A DNA stretch of 64,000 nt from Coriobacteriaceae bacterium (lineage in GTDB: Bacteria > Actinomycetota > Coriobacteriia > Coriobacteriales > Coriobacteriaceae), in NCBI GenBank assembly GCA_025992855.1, contig DAJPGB010000001.1:930001-994000 (forward strand), in the 5' to 3' direction. Shown piece after piece: positions 24,397 through 34,103 of this stretch. The notes under the pieces were generated by a model. The model worked only from the letters and a program-made list of their open reading frames with translations. It had not been told where the DNA came from and did no database searches. The translations under genes and the position numbers were made by a program. The first letter of the stretch is position 1. Each line of letters begins with the position of its first letter.

Positions 24397-25413
24397 ATGA
24401 TGAAGCCCATGACGAAGAAGCTGCTGTTAGGAATTCCCACCGTGGCTCTTTCGGCTGTGTTGGCGTGTACGCTTGCTGGCTGCGGCGGTAATGCGCCGAG
24501 TGGCTCGGGCGGGAGCGCACCTGTGCAGGAGAAGTCCAAGAAGGCCAAGGCCTATGAGTCGCAGACGGTCGAGGTGGCAGGCATTACCTATGAGTCGGTG
24601 GCTCACGGTACGTTCTATCGTGGCGATGCCAAGCTACAGGACGGCTTTTACCTGCACATCAAGATCACCAACAACAACACAAAGAACAGGACGTTCAGTT
24701 CCTTTAACGTGCATGCTGCCCAGGGCGATTTTGAGGCAGGCGACCCGTTGTTTACTTCCGGCAAGGCGGCTGTGCTCGACTACGTTGCAAGCGAGGCCCC
24801 CGATGATCTGCACAAGGGAATTGACCTTTCCGAGAGGCCAGACATCGGTCCGGGTGAGACCGTTGAGTACGTATATTTCTGGGCGCCCAAGACGGCGTAC
24901 TACGGGCCCATCACTGTCGAGTTCGTAGACGCTTACGCCCCCGCTAAGAACCACGAGGCCATGCACTTTGACACCACGGACTGCGAGACCAAGGAGTTCA
25001 AGGCGGCCGGCGGCGTGGCCGATTCTGGCGAGAAGGCAGATTTAACGGGCATCGACTGCGCATCGTACAGCATCGAGGCCGCCGATGGGTACACGCTGGA
25101 TTCGTCCGACGAAGAGCGCGAAAAGGCAAACTTCTTCCACGACGAGACTGGAGGACGCCTGAACATCAGCATCTTCCCGCGCTCGCCGGAGGAAGAGGTT
25201 GCAAGCCTAGAGCAGGTCTACGAAGGCAAGGAGACAACAACCGACCAGGTCGAGTACAACGGCATAACGTGGCTGCGCTTTACCGGTCCCGACAACGGCC
25301 ATACGCTGTTTGCGACGGCTCCCGCGACGGGTGAAACCGTCCGTGTGTCGATCGGCTGGAAGATCGACTGGGATGCTGCCGCGCCCATGATGGAGGCGCT
25401 GAAGCTCAAGTAG
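24397..25413 (+). CDS. Secreted lipoprotein of unknown function
   Basis: A 338-residue lipoprotein. The signal peptide ends in the lipobox LAGC (Cys at about residue 28), followed by a Gly/Ser-rich linker. The first domain (about 45-190) has alternating beta strands (YESQTVEVAGITYES, FYLHIKITNNNTKNRTFSSF, ETVEYVYFWAPK) typical of the DUF4352/DUF5067 immunoglobulin-like lipoprotein domains. The second half (about 205-338) is another small beta domain with a DxSSYxIExPxGY-like start (DCASYSIEAADGY). Anchored outside the membrane; ligand unknown. Monocistronic between two hairpins. Confidence 0.82.
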   Translation: MMKPMTKKLLLGIPTVALSAVLACTLAGCGGNAPSGSGGSAPVQEKSKKAKAYESQTVEVAGITYESVAHGTFYRGDAKLQDGFYLHIKITNNNTKNRTFSSFNVHAAQGDFEAGDPLFTSGKAAVLDYVASEAPDDLHKGIDLSERPDIGPGETVEYVYFWAPKTAYYGPITVEFVDAYAPAKNHEAMHFDTTDCETKEFKAAGGVADSGEKADLTGIDCASYSIEAADGYTLDSSDEEREKANFFHDETGGRLNISIFPRSPEEEVASLEQVYEGKETTTDQVEYNGITWLRFTGPDNGHTLFATAPATGETVRVSIGWKIDWDAAAPMMEALKLK

Positions 25414-25443
25414 CGGACTGCGATTCCCATGTCAGGCGACTCA

Positions 25444-25480
25444 GGGCTGGCTTCGGGTACCCGAGGCCAGCCCTTTTGGT
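25444..25480 (+). terminator. Terminator after the lipoprotein gene
   Basis: GGGCTGGC-TTCGGG-TA-CCCGAG-GCCAGCCC then TTTT, 30 bp after the stop codon. Confidence 0.88.
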
Positions 25481-25524
25481 GTTCGATGAGCCGAGTCGGC
25501 GTCTCTCACAAAAGTAACTAGGAG

Positions 25525-28500
25525 CTAGCGAGGCTTATCAGAATTGACCTCATCGGCGGTGTCTTTTTCGAGCGCCGTGCGGCGGGCGCTGTAGGCGATG
25601 AGGCCGGCGCCTGGCGCGGCGAGTGCTGCAGCGGCTGCCGTAAGGGGAGCATTGACATCGCCCGTGCCAGCGAGCGCGCCCGCTTTTCCGGAGCGCTTGT
25701 TATTGCCGTGGTCCTTGCCGCTGTCGGAGCTGCTTCCGCCGGAGCCGTCGCCCTCGTCAGTACCGCCGCCACTCGAGCCACCATCGCCGTCTACCGTCAT
25801 CGGGGCGTCGTGAAGTCCTGCCGTATCCGCGCTGTCGCATACGCCGACCTGCACTTCCGAGCGTTCGCATGCCGCATCGGACACGTGAAGCTCGTGCAGC
25901 ACGGCACCCAGCGCTGAGTTTGCGCCCGGTCGAATTTCCTCGAGCGTTATGGGATCGAGTGCCACCAGGTCACGCGCCTTCGCATACAGCGTTACGCGTT
26001 TGCCCACTTCGTCGCTCCAGCTCTCGGGGATGGCGAAGCTCATGCGGAACTGTGCCGTGCAACCCGGTGCCAGCACGGCGTTGCCGTTGTCGGCAACCAG
26101 CGGGTGCGTCGCAAAACGTGTGCCCAGCGTCTCGACTGCGTACTTCACGTGTGCCATGTCGTTGGCCGAAGCATCCTCGGCAAGCTCCGGATCGTAGATC
26201 GAAGCCATGCGTGCGTTCGCGTCGAATCCGATGGATGCGCTGGAGAACGGCTGACTGGAACCCTCTCGGTACAGATCGGTCGTGCCGGCGGTCAGCAAGG
26301 TGTTGCCGTCGTTTCGCACCGTGACCATGAAGGATTCGCCTGCTGCTCCGGGCATCACCGCGCCCGAGGTAGCGACCGCGCCCGTCGGAGTGGCACACGC
26401 CACCAAGGGCACTTCGATGCCGTGTAGTTCTGCCTCGCTCTTCTCCGCGCTCACAATGTGCGTGGCGAGCGCGGAGAGCATGCTCCCCGACGTCAAAAAT
26501 GTCGTTATCTGATCGACGGGATGGTCCAGCTCGCACATCACGAACGGCTCCGTGAACAGATCGCCTGCCAAGGTGCTGGCGAAGATGCGGAAGTGCTTGC
26601 CCATCACTGCTACCGGGTTGCCTTCTTCGTCGTAGGTTTGTCCCACCTTGCCATCGGTGTTCTCTACATAGAGCACGCACCTGCCGTTGTTGCTTACGCT
26701 AAACGATGCAGGGCCACAGCCTGCGGCACCCACGGGCTGCATTGCAAATGCCGATGCGCCTCGCGTCCAAGTAATATGCTGCAGTTGCTCGTTGACGGTT
26801 GCCAAAAAGCCCGTGTGCTGCGGCCACGGCACCGCGTGGGGTACTGTGGCATCTGGCGACATAACGCCCCAGCCCGCAATGGACTGGCCGATCACGGCGT
26901 ACGATGCGCAGCCACAACCGCCTGCAGTCTCGTATGCAACGGGCACCACCATTTTGCCGTTGATATTCTCGGGCGCGCCGAGCTCGATGCTCGACGGTGC
27001 CTGCGGAAAGCGGAGAACTTGGCGGAACGTCAGGCTGTCGCCCGAAACGTCCGACCACAGGGTAAAGCATTCCAGCGCAACCTCGGCCTCGCTGCCGAGC
27101 GCCTTCTCTGCCGTGGTTCCGCGGCGGTGGAGATAGGCGCCCGACAGACGCCCGTCGACAAGCGTCTTGCCCACCGTGATGCGTGGACACTGCAGACAAT
27201 GGTAACCGTCCTCCTGCAGGCGGCCGCGCGAGATGCTGCGCCACGACGTGTGCGATACCACGCGAACTTCGCTATTGCTTATGCGCAGGCGCACAACGGA
27301 CAGTATGCCGGATGTGCTCGCCGTATCGAAATGGGTGTTGTCGCCGGCGGGGCGCTCGCCCGAGACCAGCAGCACGTAGGCGTCCTGGTTTCCTCTTCCG
27401 TCCGTATATTCCACCACGTCGAAGTCGTAATCGTATACGCTGTCGCGCTCCACGTCGTTCTCGCCAAACCCAAGGGGAAAGTCCACGGGCGTGGGAGCGG
27501 ACCACGTGCCGTTTGCCTTTGTGTGCACCACCAGGCGCGAGCGACCATTGTCGCCGTAGCGCACCGAGGCGATACGGAACGGGCATTCTACGCCGGCAAT
27601 CATTGCCAGCTTCATGTGAGCTTCGCTGAGCACGCCAGCAAACAGCACGTTGTCGCTCGAGGGTTTGATGCCGCCACGCTCGTCCTCCGACACGCCGGTA
27701 GAATTGGCGTTGGGGTCCGCAACGGCGTTCGTTGCCTGACCGATGTAGGTGTACTCATACATCGGCGCGGCGTTTTCGTCGTTCTCTATCAGTGCGTGGA
27801 CGAAATGCTCGATCTGTCCCGTGTCGTCGCTTTCTGCATCCGCCTCGAGCTCAATGCGCGTGACCGACCGGTCCCAATCGCGTACGGTAGGCGCGACATT
27901 CCTTGCAGTGGCTTTAACCTCGGCGCGCGCGAGCAGCTCGGCGTTGGTGACAATGGTGGCCGATGCGATAAATTGCGGAACGCCGCCCGCCTCGGCGTTG
28001 CCGGCTGAGCCGAAGCAGGCATCTAGTGTATAGGGCGTATCTCCACCCAATGCGAGCTCAGAGCGCTGGAGTGCATACTGGTCGCCGTTGTTCACCGACA
28101 TATTCCACGAATCGAGGAGTGTGGGCCACGACCCCGACCAAGCCTTGGTGGTCCACTTGAACATCACGAACTGGAGTATCACATCGACATCGACGTCTGC
28201 ACCTACGCGCAGTCGCGGAAGCTGGTGTCCATCAGCCTTCTCGTACCCAATGAACAGCGTGAGGGATGCGGCGCCGCGCACGGCGGACGAAGCGACGCCT
28301 GCAACGCCGGCGCCAAAGGTGACGGCAAGCCCGATCTGGATGGTGAACGAGCCCGAGGTGTTTGAATAGTCGAGCGATATGTTTTTGAAAAACGCCGCGC
28401 CGCTACCGTGCGTGTGGGCGCCCACGGCGAGCGCCAGTTTTGCCAGCACCCAGGGGTTGACGTTTAGGAAAAACGGCACCGGTCCTAGGGTAAACTGCTC

Positions 28501-29892
28501 GGTCCAATTGAGGTCGGTTCTTACCTGGAAGAGGGCCTTAATATTGCCATATGCGGGGTCGTTGTTGTTACCCCAGGTTTTGCCCACCCAATCGTAGGCG
28601 AGCGAGCCGTACAGCTGTGTGGCGATATCCATCGTGAACAGCGGCGTGCAATGGTGACGAAGGAGCTTGGTGTTTCTTGGATCGGTGCCCGAACCGGCAC
28701 TCATACTTTTGTACTGATTCCACTTCCCCTCCATCTCGTCGAGATAGCGGTTTGCCTGCTTGGCGCCCGACTCGCGCGGCGATTTCTTCCAGTACTCCGG
28801 ATCCGGATTGCCCGAATCGTTCATGTAGCCGACCGGTTTGTATCCTCCGCCAAACAACACGTATCCGGCAAACGAGAAATCGAACAAAATGGGGAACGAG
28901 GGCATCCAGCAGGTGAACTTGTTGCCGCCAATGCCGGGAAACGATGCGGGGAAATCAAACGGAGTGATCTCTTGGTCCATGGTAGTGGGGACGATAGTGG
29001 TCGAGCCCGATTCTGCCTTTGCCGCCGGCGCGGCAACAACGGCCATGGGGGATGAGAGCGTGTAGGTTTTACCCTGATAGTCGAGGACAAAGCGCAGCTT
29101 GCATCCTTCTTCCAGAAGGCTCGACGCTGCATCGAGGAACTTGTCTTCGAGTGTGAACGTCGCCAGATTATCCGCGCCCGATGCGCTGGCCTTGACTTGG
29201 CCAATCTGCGTGACGGTTTCGGATGAGCTGCCCGCAGCGGGCATCAATTTATTGATATGCAACGTTGCCTGCCCGCCCTGCGGCAGATGGGCCTGCACGG
29301 TAAAAGCGTGCGTATCGGGCTGCTCGTTTGCCGCATCGTCCTTCGGCAGTGCCATGAACGTGGCTTCAGCGTACTGGATGTCCCATTCGTCAAACGTGAG
29401 CTGGCGAAAGTACGGCTCGCCATCGGAGAGTGGACGCGTAGGTGCGGTTATGGCGGTGCCGCCTTGGATGCGCGCAAGGGGAATCTCGACATCGCGGTAG
29501 CCCGCCATGCTAATGGAGATGCCGCCGTTAAAGTCGTACGCGTCGAGAAGCGTTGCCTCGTCCACGTAGCCTTCCGAAAGCGGCGCGACCTCAAAGATGG
29601 CGGTGCCTTCGTCATCGGTCGTGGCGGCGAGCTGCTTGCCTACGGCATAGCGCGATGTGAGCGTGACCTTGGCACCTGCGATGGGCGTATTCTTGTTGGC
29701 GACATCGACCACGACCACACCGAACATGGTGCGCGAGAGAACGAGCACCCTGAAGGGGTCTTTTTCGTCGGCATAGGCTTCGGTGGGCGCGAACGGCAAT
29801 ATGAAGGCGTTTGCGCTTCCCGGCACGCGCGGCAACATAATGCTCGCCAGCGAGGACGCTCCGGCAACAAGTAACGAACGGCGATCAAGCAT
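25525..29892 (-). CDS. Large Tat-exported, sortase-anchored surface protein
   Basis: A 1455-residue surface protein. The N-terminus DRRSLLVAGASSLASIML is a twin-arginine signal peptide. Residues about 45-140 look like a carboxypeptidase-regulatory or SpaA-like beta domain (VVVVDVANKNTPIAGAKVTL ... GISISMAGYRDVEIPL). The long middle has no recognised family, contains beta-rich segments and no transmembrane helix. The end has a Gly/Ser/Asp spacer, the sorting signal LAGTG, a hydrophobic stretch and SARR-type positive tail; LAxTG is the class E sortase signal of actinobacteria. Folded export by Tat suggests a cofactor or early folding. ATG 29892 was chosen with GGGAG upstream. Confidence 0.85.
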   Translation of the reverse strand: MLDRRSLLVAGASSLASIMLPRVPGSANAFILPFAPTEAYADEKDPFRVLVLSRTMFGVVVVDVANKNTPIAGAKVTLTSRYAVGKQLAATTDDEGTAIFEVAPLSEGYVDEATLLDAYDFNGGISISMAGYRDVEIPLARIQGGTAITAPTRPLSDGEPYFRQLTFDEWDIQYAEATFMALPKDDAANEQPDTHAFTVQAHLPQGGQATLHINKLMPAAGSSSETVTQIGQVKASASGADNLATFTLEDKFLDAASSLLEEGCKLRFVLDYQGKTYTLSSPMAVVAAPAAKAESGSTTIVPTTMDQEITPFDFPASFPGIGGNKFTCWMPSFPILFDFSFAGYVLFGGGYKPVGYMNDSGNPDPEYWKKSPRESGAKQANRYLDEMEGKWNQYKSMSAGSGTDPRNTKLLRHHCTPLFTMDIATQLYGSLAYDWVGKTWGNNNDPAYGNIKALFQVRTDLNWTEQFTLGPVPFFLNVNPWVLAKLALAVGAHTHGSGAAFFKNISLDYSNTSGSFTIQIGLAVTFGAGVAGVASSAVRGAASLTLFIGYEKADGHQLPRLRVGADVDVDVILQFVMFKWTTKAWSGSWPTLLDSWNMSVNNGDQYALQRSELALGGDTPYTLDACFGSAGNAEAGGVPQFIASATIVTNAELLARAEVKATARNVAPTVRDWDRSVTRIELEADAESDDTGQIEHFVHALIENDENAAPMYEYTYIGQATNAVADPNANSTGVSEDERGGIKPSSDNVLFAGVLSEAHMKLAMIAGVECPFRIASVRYGDNGRSRLVVHTKANGTWSAPTPVDFPLGFGENDVERDSVYDYDFDVVEYTDGRGNQDAYVLLVSGERPAGDNTHFDTASTSGILSVVRLRISNSEVRVVSHTSWRSISRGRLQEDGYHCLQCPRITVGKTLVDGRLSGAYLHRRGTTAEKALGSEAEVALECFTLWSDVSGDSLTFRQVLRFPQAPSSIELGAPENINGKMVVPVAYETAGGCGCASYAVIGQSIAGWGVMSPDATVPHAVPWPQHTGFLATVNEQLQHITWTRGASAFAMQPVGAAGCGPASFSVSNNGRCVLYVENTDGKVGQTYDEEGNPVAVMGKHFRIFASTLAGDLFTEPFVMCELDHPVDQITTFLTSGSMLSALATHIVSAEKSEAELHGIEVPLVACATPTGAVATSGAVMPGAAGESFMVTVRNDGNTLLTAGTTDLYREGSSQPFSSASIGFDANARMASIYDPELAEDASANDMAHVKYAVETLGTRFATHPLVADNGNAVLAPGCTAQFRMSFAIPESWSDEVGKRVTLYAKARDLVALDPITLEEIRPGANSALGAVLHELHVSDAACERSEVQVGVCDSADTAGLHDAPMTVDGDGGSSGGGTDEGDGSGGSSSDSGKDHGNNKRSGKAGALAGTGDVNAPLTAAAAALAAPGAGLIAYSARRTALEKDTADEVNSDKPR

Positions 29893-30047
29893 CTTTGGCT
29901 CCCATCCCGCAGGTATCGGTGGAAATAATCCAATTTTGCGAGAAGGCATCCTGTCACGGTAGTGCCGTCCGAGGGCCAAAATGTCCAATTTGAGCGAGCG
30001 AAGCGCCGGGTTCCGGAGCGCGTTCGATGCGCTAGGCAGTCTGGCCG

Positions 30048-31052
30048 CTAACGCAGCATATGCGCGACTAGTTCGGTGCGCGTGCCGATGCCAAGCTTTG
30101 CATACACGTTGGACAGTCGATTTTTAACGGTGCCCGGCGATACACCCATATGACGAGCGATTTCGGCATTGGTCCACCCACGGCAGGCGAGCATGGCCAT
30201 GGTAAACTCCGTGGTCGTTAGGTCGTCGGCCACGTCCTCGCCCGAATCGGGGTTGTGGATGCGCCGCCAACCGTAGCTGAATCGATACGTGATCTCGATG
30301 ATGCGAGCGAAATCGTCGGGGTATTGCGATTTTAAGCATGCCTCGATAAGCCCCTGCAAAAGGCCATGGTGCTCGCCAATGAGCTCGATAAGGCCGTCGG
30401 GGCGCGCAATGTTCCAAGCAGCTTCGAAGTGCGTTTTTGCGGCGTCGATGTCCTTGAGGCTCATGCATGCCATGGAAGCTGCCAGGTGCAGGAACAGCTC
30501 CGAGATGGGATAGCTTCCCTGTTTCATGATCAGGGCATTTTCCGCCATGCCCAGACTGCGGCCATATTCGCCGCGCAGGTACAGGGCATGCGCCATCACG
30601 TAGCTGGCGAACAGGCGCAGGCCTTCGGGCAAATGCGCCGCAAGTGGATAAAACTCTTCGGCAGAATACGGGGAAGGCAAGTGCAACAGGACACTCGCGG
30701 CCGAGGCGAACAGGATATGCGTGGCGTGGACGGCAGGCGATTCCTCATCAGGTGGCGTATCGAGGATGCCAGCAAGGCACCGGCGGGCGTCGGCGATGCG
30801 GTTGAGCGATAGACTGGCGTATCCGCAGATAAAGCATGCGGAATAGCGCAGTGCGGGATCGGTGGCGTCAACATAGGGGCGCGCCGTCTTGGCAGCAAGG
30901 GCGGCCTGTCCGCGAAAGTACAGCGCTTCTGCCGTGGCAATGGCGCGCGAATCGGGGTCGGAAATGCTTGCAACCGCAGCGTCAATCTGCCCCGGCACAA
31001 AGGCAGTGCACATCAACGGCATGGGAATGCGCGGGTAGCCATCGCAGTCCAT
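30048..31052 (-). CDS. LuxR-type transcriptional regulator
   Basis: A 334-residue regulator. The last 65 residues form the LuxR/FixJ HTH: LTTTEFTMAMLACRGWTNAEIARHMGVSPGTVKNRLSNVYAKLGIGTRTELVAHM in outline, with the conserved EIA, VSPGTVKNRL and KLGI elements. The rest is a helical, TPR-like region (repeated Ala-Leu-Tyr pairs, about 30-255) with no receiver domain, so it likely responds to a bound partner or ligand. It lies just upstream of, and in the same direction as, the surface-protein gene 25525-29892 and may control it. ATG 31052 with GGGAG; a TTG at 31079 is possible. Confidence 0.85.
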   Translation of the reverse strand: MDCDGYPRIPMPLMCTAFVPGQIDAAVASISDPDSRAIATAEALYFRGQAALAAKTARPYVDATDPALRYSACFICGYASLSLNRIADARRCLAGILDTPPDEESPAVHATHILFASAASVLLHLPSPYSAEEFYPLAAHLPEGLRLFASYVMAHALYLRGEYGRSLGMAENALIMKQGSYPISELFLHLAASMACMSLKDIDAAKTHFEAAWNIARPDGLIELIGEHHGLLQGLIEACLKSQYPDDFARIIEITYRFSYGWRRIHNPDSGEDVADDLTTTEFTMAMLACRGWTNAEIARHMGVSPGTVKNRLSNVYAKLGIGTRTELVAHMLR

Positions 31053-31119
31053 CTTCCATCTCCCATCAGGTGGCAACAATGCAGCAATTGTACTCCTGTT
31101 GCTCGGGACCCCTCTCGTT

Positions 31120-32271
31120 TTACTGTTCGGTTAACGCTGCGGATCGTTTTGGAAGGCTTACGAGCATGGTGGTTCCGTTCTCGGAACTTGTTTCGACCTC
31201 TACCGTGCCACCGTGAAGCGCTGCAATCTCCCAAACAAGCGCTAGCCCGAGTCCTGCGCCGCCGTATGCTCTGCTGCGGGATTTGTCTAGACGAAAGAAC
31301 GGCTGGAAGATGCTCTCTCGGTACTGCTTGGGTATTCCCGGGCCCTCATCTTTGACTCGCAGGAGCACGTGGCTGTCGCTGCCGCTGATGGAGACGTTGA
31401 CAGTCGAGCCGGAGCGGCTGTAACGGATGGCGTTTTCGACCAGATTAAACACCAGCCGATAGAGGAGCGTATCACTTCCGATTGTCAAAGCGTCTCCGGC
31501 GCAATCGAGGGTTACGTCCTTATTTTCGGCAAGTGGCGCAAGGTCGGTGAGGACCTCTTCGGACAGGGGACCGAGTTCCACATCGTCATCGCAAGGAACG
31601 CTGCGGAGCTCACTCATCTCGAGCAATACCTTGGTCATCCGCGACATCCGCTCGGTTTGTTCTTGTAGCAGGCCGAGCAGCTCGGCTGTTTCGGGTTGCA
31701 GACCGGAGCGCTCGGAGATGAATAGTTCAATCTGTGCTTGCATAAGGGCGAGCGGGGTGCGCAGCTCGTGTGCGGCGTTGCCGGTAAACTGACGCTGCGC
31801 AGAGAACCCTTCGCCAAGACGGGCGATCATGTCGTTGAAAGAGGCGCTGCATCGCTGTAGCTCGGTGGGCACATCTTCACTGAGTCTGATTTCGCTTAGG
31901 TTGTCAGGCTGCACACGCTCAACCTGGGCTGCAAAAGCCCGTAGCGGCTTGAGTGCACGGCCGCTCGCAAAGTATGCCAGCGCGCCGCCAAGGAGTGTGA
32001 CTCCAGCCGTGATGTACCAGGTTGTCGTGCCAAAAGACTCTTGTGCGTCGTTTACGACGATCGTGACCTTGTCATCGGGGGTCGCTTTCGTTGGGTCGAA
32101 CGCCTGGGGCGAATCTTCGCCGGTTGCGTTAAAGGCCGAGATGTTACTGCCGATGGCATCCATGTAGCGCATGCCCGTATAGCCGACCAGGCAGTTTGTC
32201 AGCACGCATGCTGCACACGTGAGCAGTGCCGTCATAATCGTTATGCGCCATTGCAGGGAAAGCCTTTTCAT
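31120..32271 (-). CDS. Sensor histidine kinase, OmpR-partner type
   Basis: A 383-residue membrane kinase. Two hydrophobic segments (about 10-32 and 85-105) enclose a short extracytoplasmic loop of about 50 residues, followed by a HAMP-like linker. The H box is AAHELRTPLALMQAQ, the N box NLVENAIRYS, and the G boxes DEGPGIPKQYRESIF and GGAGLGLALV, all intact. Its start overlaps the response-regulator stop by 4 bp (ATGA), so the two are coupled. The pair is divergent from the redox cassette beginning at 33033 and may regulate it in response to envelope or redox stress; this is from position only. Confidence 0.92.
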   Translation of the reverse strand: MKRLSLQWRITIMTALLTCAACVLTNCLVGYTGMRYMDAIGSNISAFNATGEDSPQAFDPTKATPDDKVTIVVNDAQESFGTTTWYITAGVTLLGGALAYFASGRALKPLRAFAAQVERVQPDNLSEIRLSEDVPTELQRCSASFNDMIARLGEGFSAQRQFTGNAAHELRTPLALMQAQIELFISERSGLQPETAELLGLLQEQTERMSRMTKVLLEMSELRSVPCDDDVELGPLSEEVLTDLAPLAENKDVTLDCAGDALTIGSDTLLYRLVFNLVENAIRYSRSGSTVNVSISGSDSHVLLRVKDEGPGIPKQYRESIFQPFFRLDKSRSRAYGGAGLGLALVWEIAALHGGTVEVETSSENGTTMLVSLPKRSAALTEQ

Positions 32272-32942
32272 TCGCTATCCTCCATAACGTAGCCCTCTCC
32301 AATCCGATTGCGAATCGGGTCGTATCCCAAAGCGCTGCGCAACTTTTTTCGGAGTGACGAGATGTGAACGCGGGTTGCGTTGCTAAAGCTGTTTACGCTG
32401 CTATCCCAAACGTGCTCGATAAGCTCCTCCTGACTTACCGGACGCCCCTGATTAAGCATCAGGTATTCCAAGATTCCCGTTTCCTTGCGCGTAAGAGATA
32501 AAGCCTCGCTGTTCACGGAGGCGATGCGCGCCTTGGTGTCAAAGCGGAGCTCTCCGCAGGTTAAAACGATGTCGCTTTGTGTAAAGCGCCTGAGGGTAAG
32601 GCTACGAATCCTTGCCGCAAGCTCGTCCAGATGAAACGGCTTGGTGAGGTAATCGTTGGCGCCGGCATCGAGTCCGGCGACTTTATCTGATACTTCGCCA
32701 CGTGCGGACAGAATCAGTACCTTAGTCTCGCAGTCAGTTTTCCTAAGTTCCCTGAGTACGGTCATGCCATCGATACGGGGAAGGTTGAGGTCGAGTACCA
32801 CGAGGTCGAAGGCCTCAACATTCAGTAGATCGAGCGCCTCCTGTCCGTCGTGACAGCAGTCGACGCTGTACGCCAAGTTTCGCAAGCTGCGCGCGATTGC
32901 ATCGCACAGTGCTCGCTCGTCTTCGACGATCAAAATACGCAT
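32268..32942 (-). CDS. OmpR/PhoB-family response regulator
   Basis: A 224-residue two-domain regulator. The receiver has the acidic pair in VEDERAL, the phosphoacceptor Asp in VVLDLNLPRIDG, and the Thr/Lys positions LSARG and TKPF. The winged helix has the usual LTRKETGILEYLMLNQG and VHISSLRKKL, which contacts DNA. Start at ATG 32942 is supported by AAGGAG. The first gene of a two-gene operon with the kinase. Faces the redox cassette across about 90 bp, so one intergenic region can serve both. Confidence 0.93.
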   Translation of the reverse strand: MRILIVEDERALCDAIARSLRNLAYSVDCCHDGQEALDLLNVEAFDLVVLDLNLPRIDGMTVLRELRKTDCETKVLILSARGEVSDKVAGLDAGANDYLTKPFHLDELAARIRSLTLRRFTQSDIVLTCGELRFDTKARIASVNSEALSLTRKETGILEYLMLNQGRPVSQEELIEHVWDSSVNSFSNATRVHISSLRKKLRSALGYDPIRNRIGEGYVMEDSE

Positions 32943-33032
32943 AACAGTCTCCTTGCACATTCCAAATCGCGCTTAACACGGATTTTATAGTCGATATGGT
33001 CCAATGGTCGCGTAACGAAAGGAGTGGTCAGG

Positions 33033-33179
33033 TTGTTCAAAGCGGTAAAACCCGTGGTACAGGTCGCTTTGTTGATCGTCGGAATTGCCATGGTGTGCTT
33101 TGGCGTTATGCGTGGCGAGGCGGATGCCGTGCTGGCCAAAGCGATTAGGCTGTGCTTGGAGTGTATCGGAATTGGATAA
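33033..33179 (+). CDS. CD1871A-like CXXC-motif membrane peptide
   Basis: A 48-residue peptide too short for ordinary gene calling. It starts at TTG 33033 with AAAGGAG at good spacing. One hydrophobic helix (VALLIVGIAMVCFGVM) is followed by GEADAVLAKAIRLCLECIGIG and stop; the Cys-Leu-Glu-Cys plus IGIG ending is the hallmark of the CD1871A family of CXXC proteins that accompany polyferredoxins in anaerobes. The cysteines lie at the membrane surface and could exchange disulfides. Its end overlaps the polyferredoxin start by 8 bp, so translation is coupled. Confidence 0.8.
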   Translation: MFKAVKPVVQVALLIVGIAMVCFGVMRGEADAVLAKAIRLCLECIGIG

Positions 33180-34074
33180 AAGAAAAAACACTGCGTCGCA
33201 TGTTTTGGCCCGATTTCGCGGATTCATTCAGGCAGCGGCGACGCTCGTCACCAACATTCACCTGCCAAACTTTGCCAAAGGCGGCATCTATCAGGGCGCG
33301 GGAAAAACAGTCTGCGTACCTGGACTTAATTGCTATTCGTGCCCCGCGGCATCGGGTGCGTGCCCCATCGGGTCGTTCCAGTCGGTGGTAGGTTCATCCA
33401 AGTTCAACTTTTCTTACTACGTCACCGGTACGCTCATTTTGCTCGGCGTGCTGCTGGGACGCTTTGTATGCGGCTTTCTGTGCCCGTTTGGCTGGCTGCA
33501 GGAGCTGCTTCATAAGATTCCCGGCAAAAAGTTCTCCACGAAAAAGCTTAAGCCGCTCACGTACATCAAGTACGTCGTGCTGCTGTTTGCTGTGGTGCTG
33601 CTGCCCGTCTTGGTGGTTAACGACGTGGGCATGGGCGACCCGTTCTTTTGCAAGTACATCTGTCCACAGGGTGTGCTCGAGGGCGCCATTCCGCTGGCCA
33701 TTGCCAATGCCGGCATTCGATCTGCGCTGGGGCAGCTCTTTACCTGGAAACTTGCCGTTCTCATTGCCGTGGTAGTTCTGAGCGTTTTGTTCTATCGCCC
33801 CTTCTGCAAATGGATTTGCCCGCTCGGCGCATTCTATGCGCTCATGAATAAGGTGTCCTTGTTGGGGATTCAGGTCGACGCGTGCAAATGCGTCTCGTGC
33901 GGCAAGTGTTCAAGGGTTTGTCAGATGGACGTTGATGTGGTCCGGGCGCCCAATCATGCCGAATGCATCCGGTGCGGAAAGTGCATCGGGGCCTGTTCCG
34001 TCGATGCCATCAGCTATCGCTATGGCCTGGATGTGTCGGCGGAAAAGCTTCCCTTGACCGCCGATAAAAAGTAA
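33172..34074 (+). CDS. NapH/YccM-like membrane polyferredoxin
   Basis: A 300-residue membrane iron-sulfur protein. About five hydrophobic segments are seen, with CxxxCP motifs at membrane edges (GLNCYSCPAASGACPIG, CGFLCPFGW, CKYICPQG, CKWICPLG) as in NapH/NosR/CcoG-type electron transfer proteins. The C-terminus has two 4Fe-4S motifs, CVSCGKCSRVCQ and CIRCGKCIGACS. It can move electrons from cytosolic ferredoxin across the membrane. Start at TTG 33172 overlaps the CXXC peptide; the frame is open further upstream but inside that gene. Followed 29 bp later by a TlpA-like lipoprotein, the probable electron acceptor. Confidence 0.9.
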   Translation: MDKRKNTASHVLARFRGFIQAAATLVTNIHLPNFAKGGIYQGAGKTVCVPGLNCYSCPAASGACPIGSFQSVVGSSKFNFSYYVTGTLILLGVLLGRFVCGFLCPFGWLQELLHKIPGKKFSTKKLKPLTYIKYVVLLFAVVLLPVLVVNDVGMGDPFFCKYICPQGVLEGAIPLAIANAGIRSALGQLFTWKLAVLIAVVVLSVLFYRPFCKWICPLGAFYALMNKVSLLGIQVDACKCVSCGKCSRVCQMDVDVVRAPNHAECIRCGKCIGACSVDAISYRYGLDVSAEKLPLTADKK

Positions 34075-34103
34075 ACAAGCTTCGACAAAACGGAGGAATG
34101 ACT

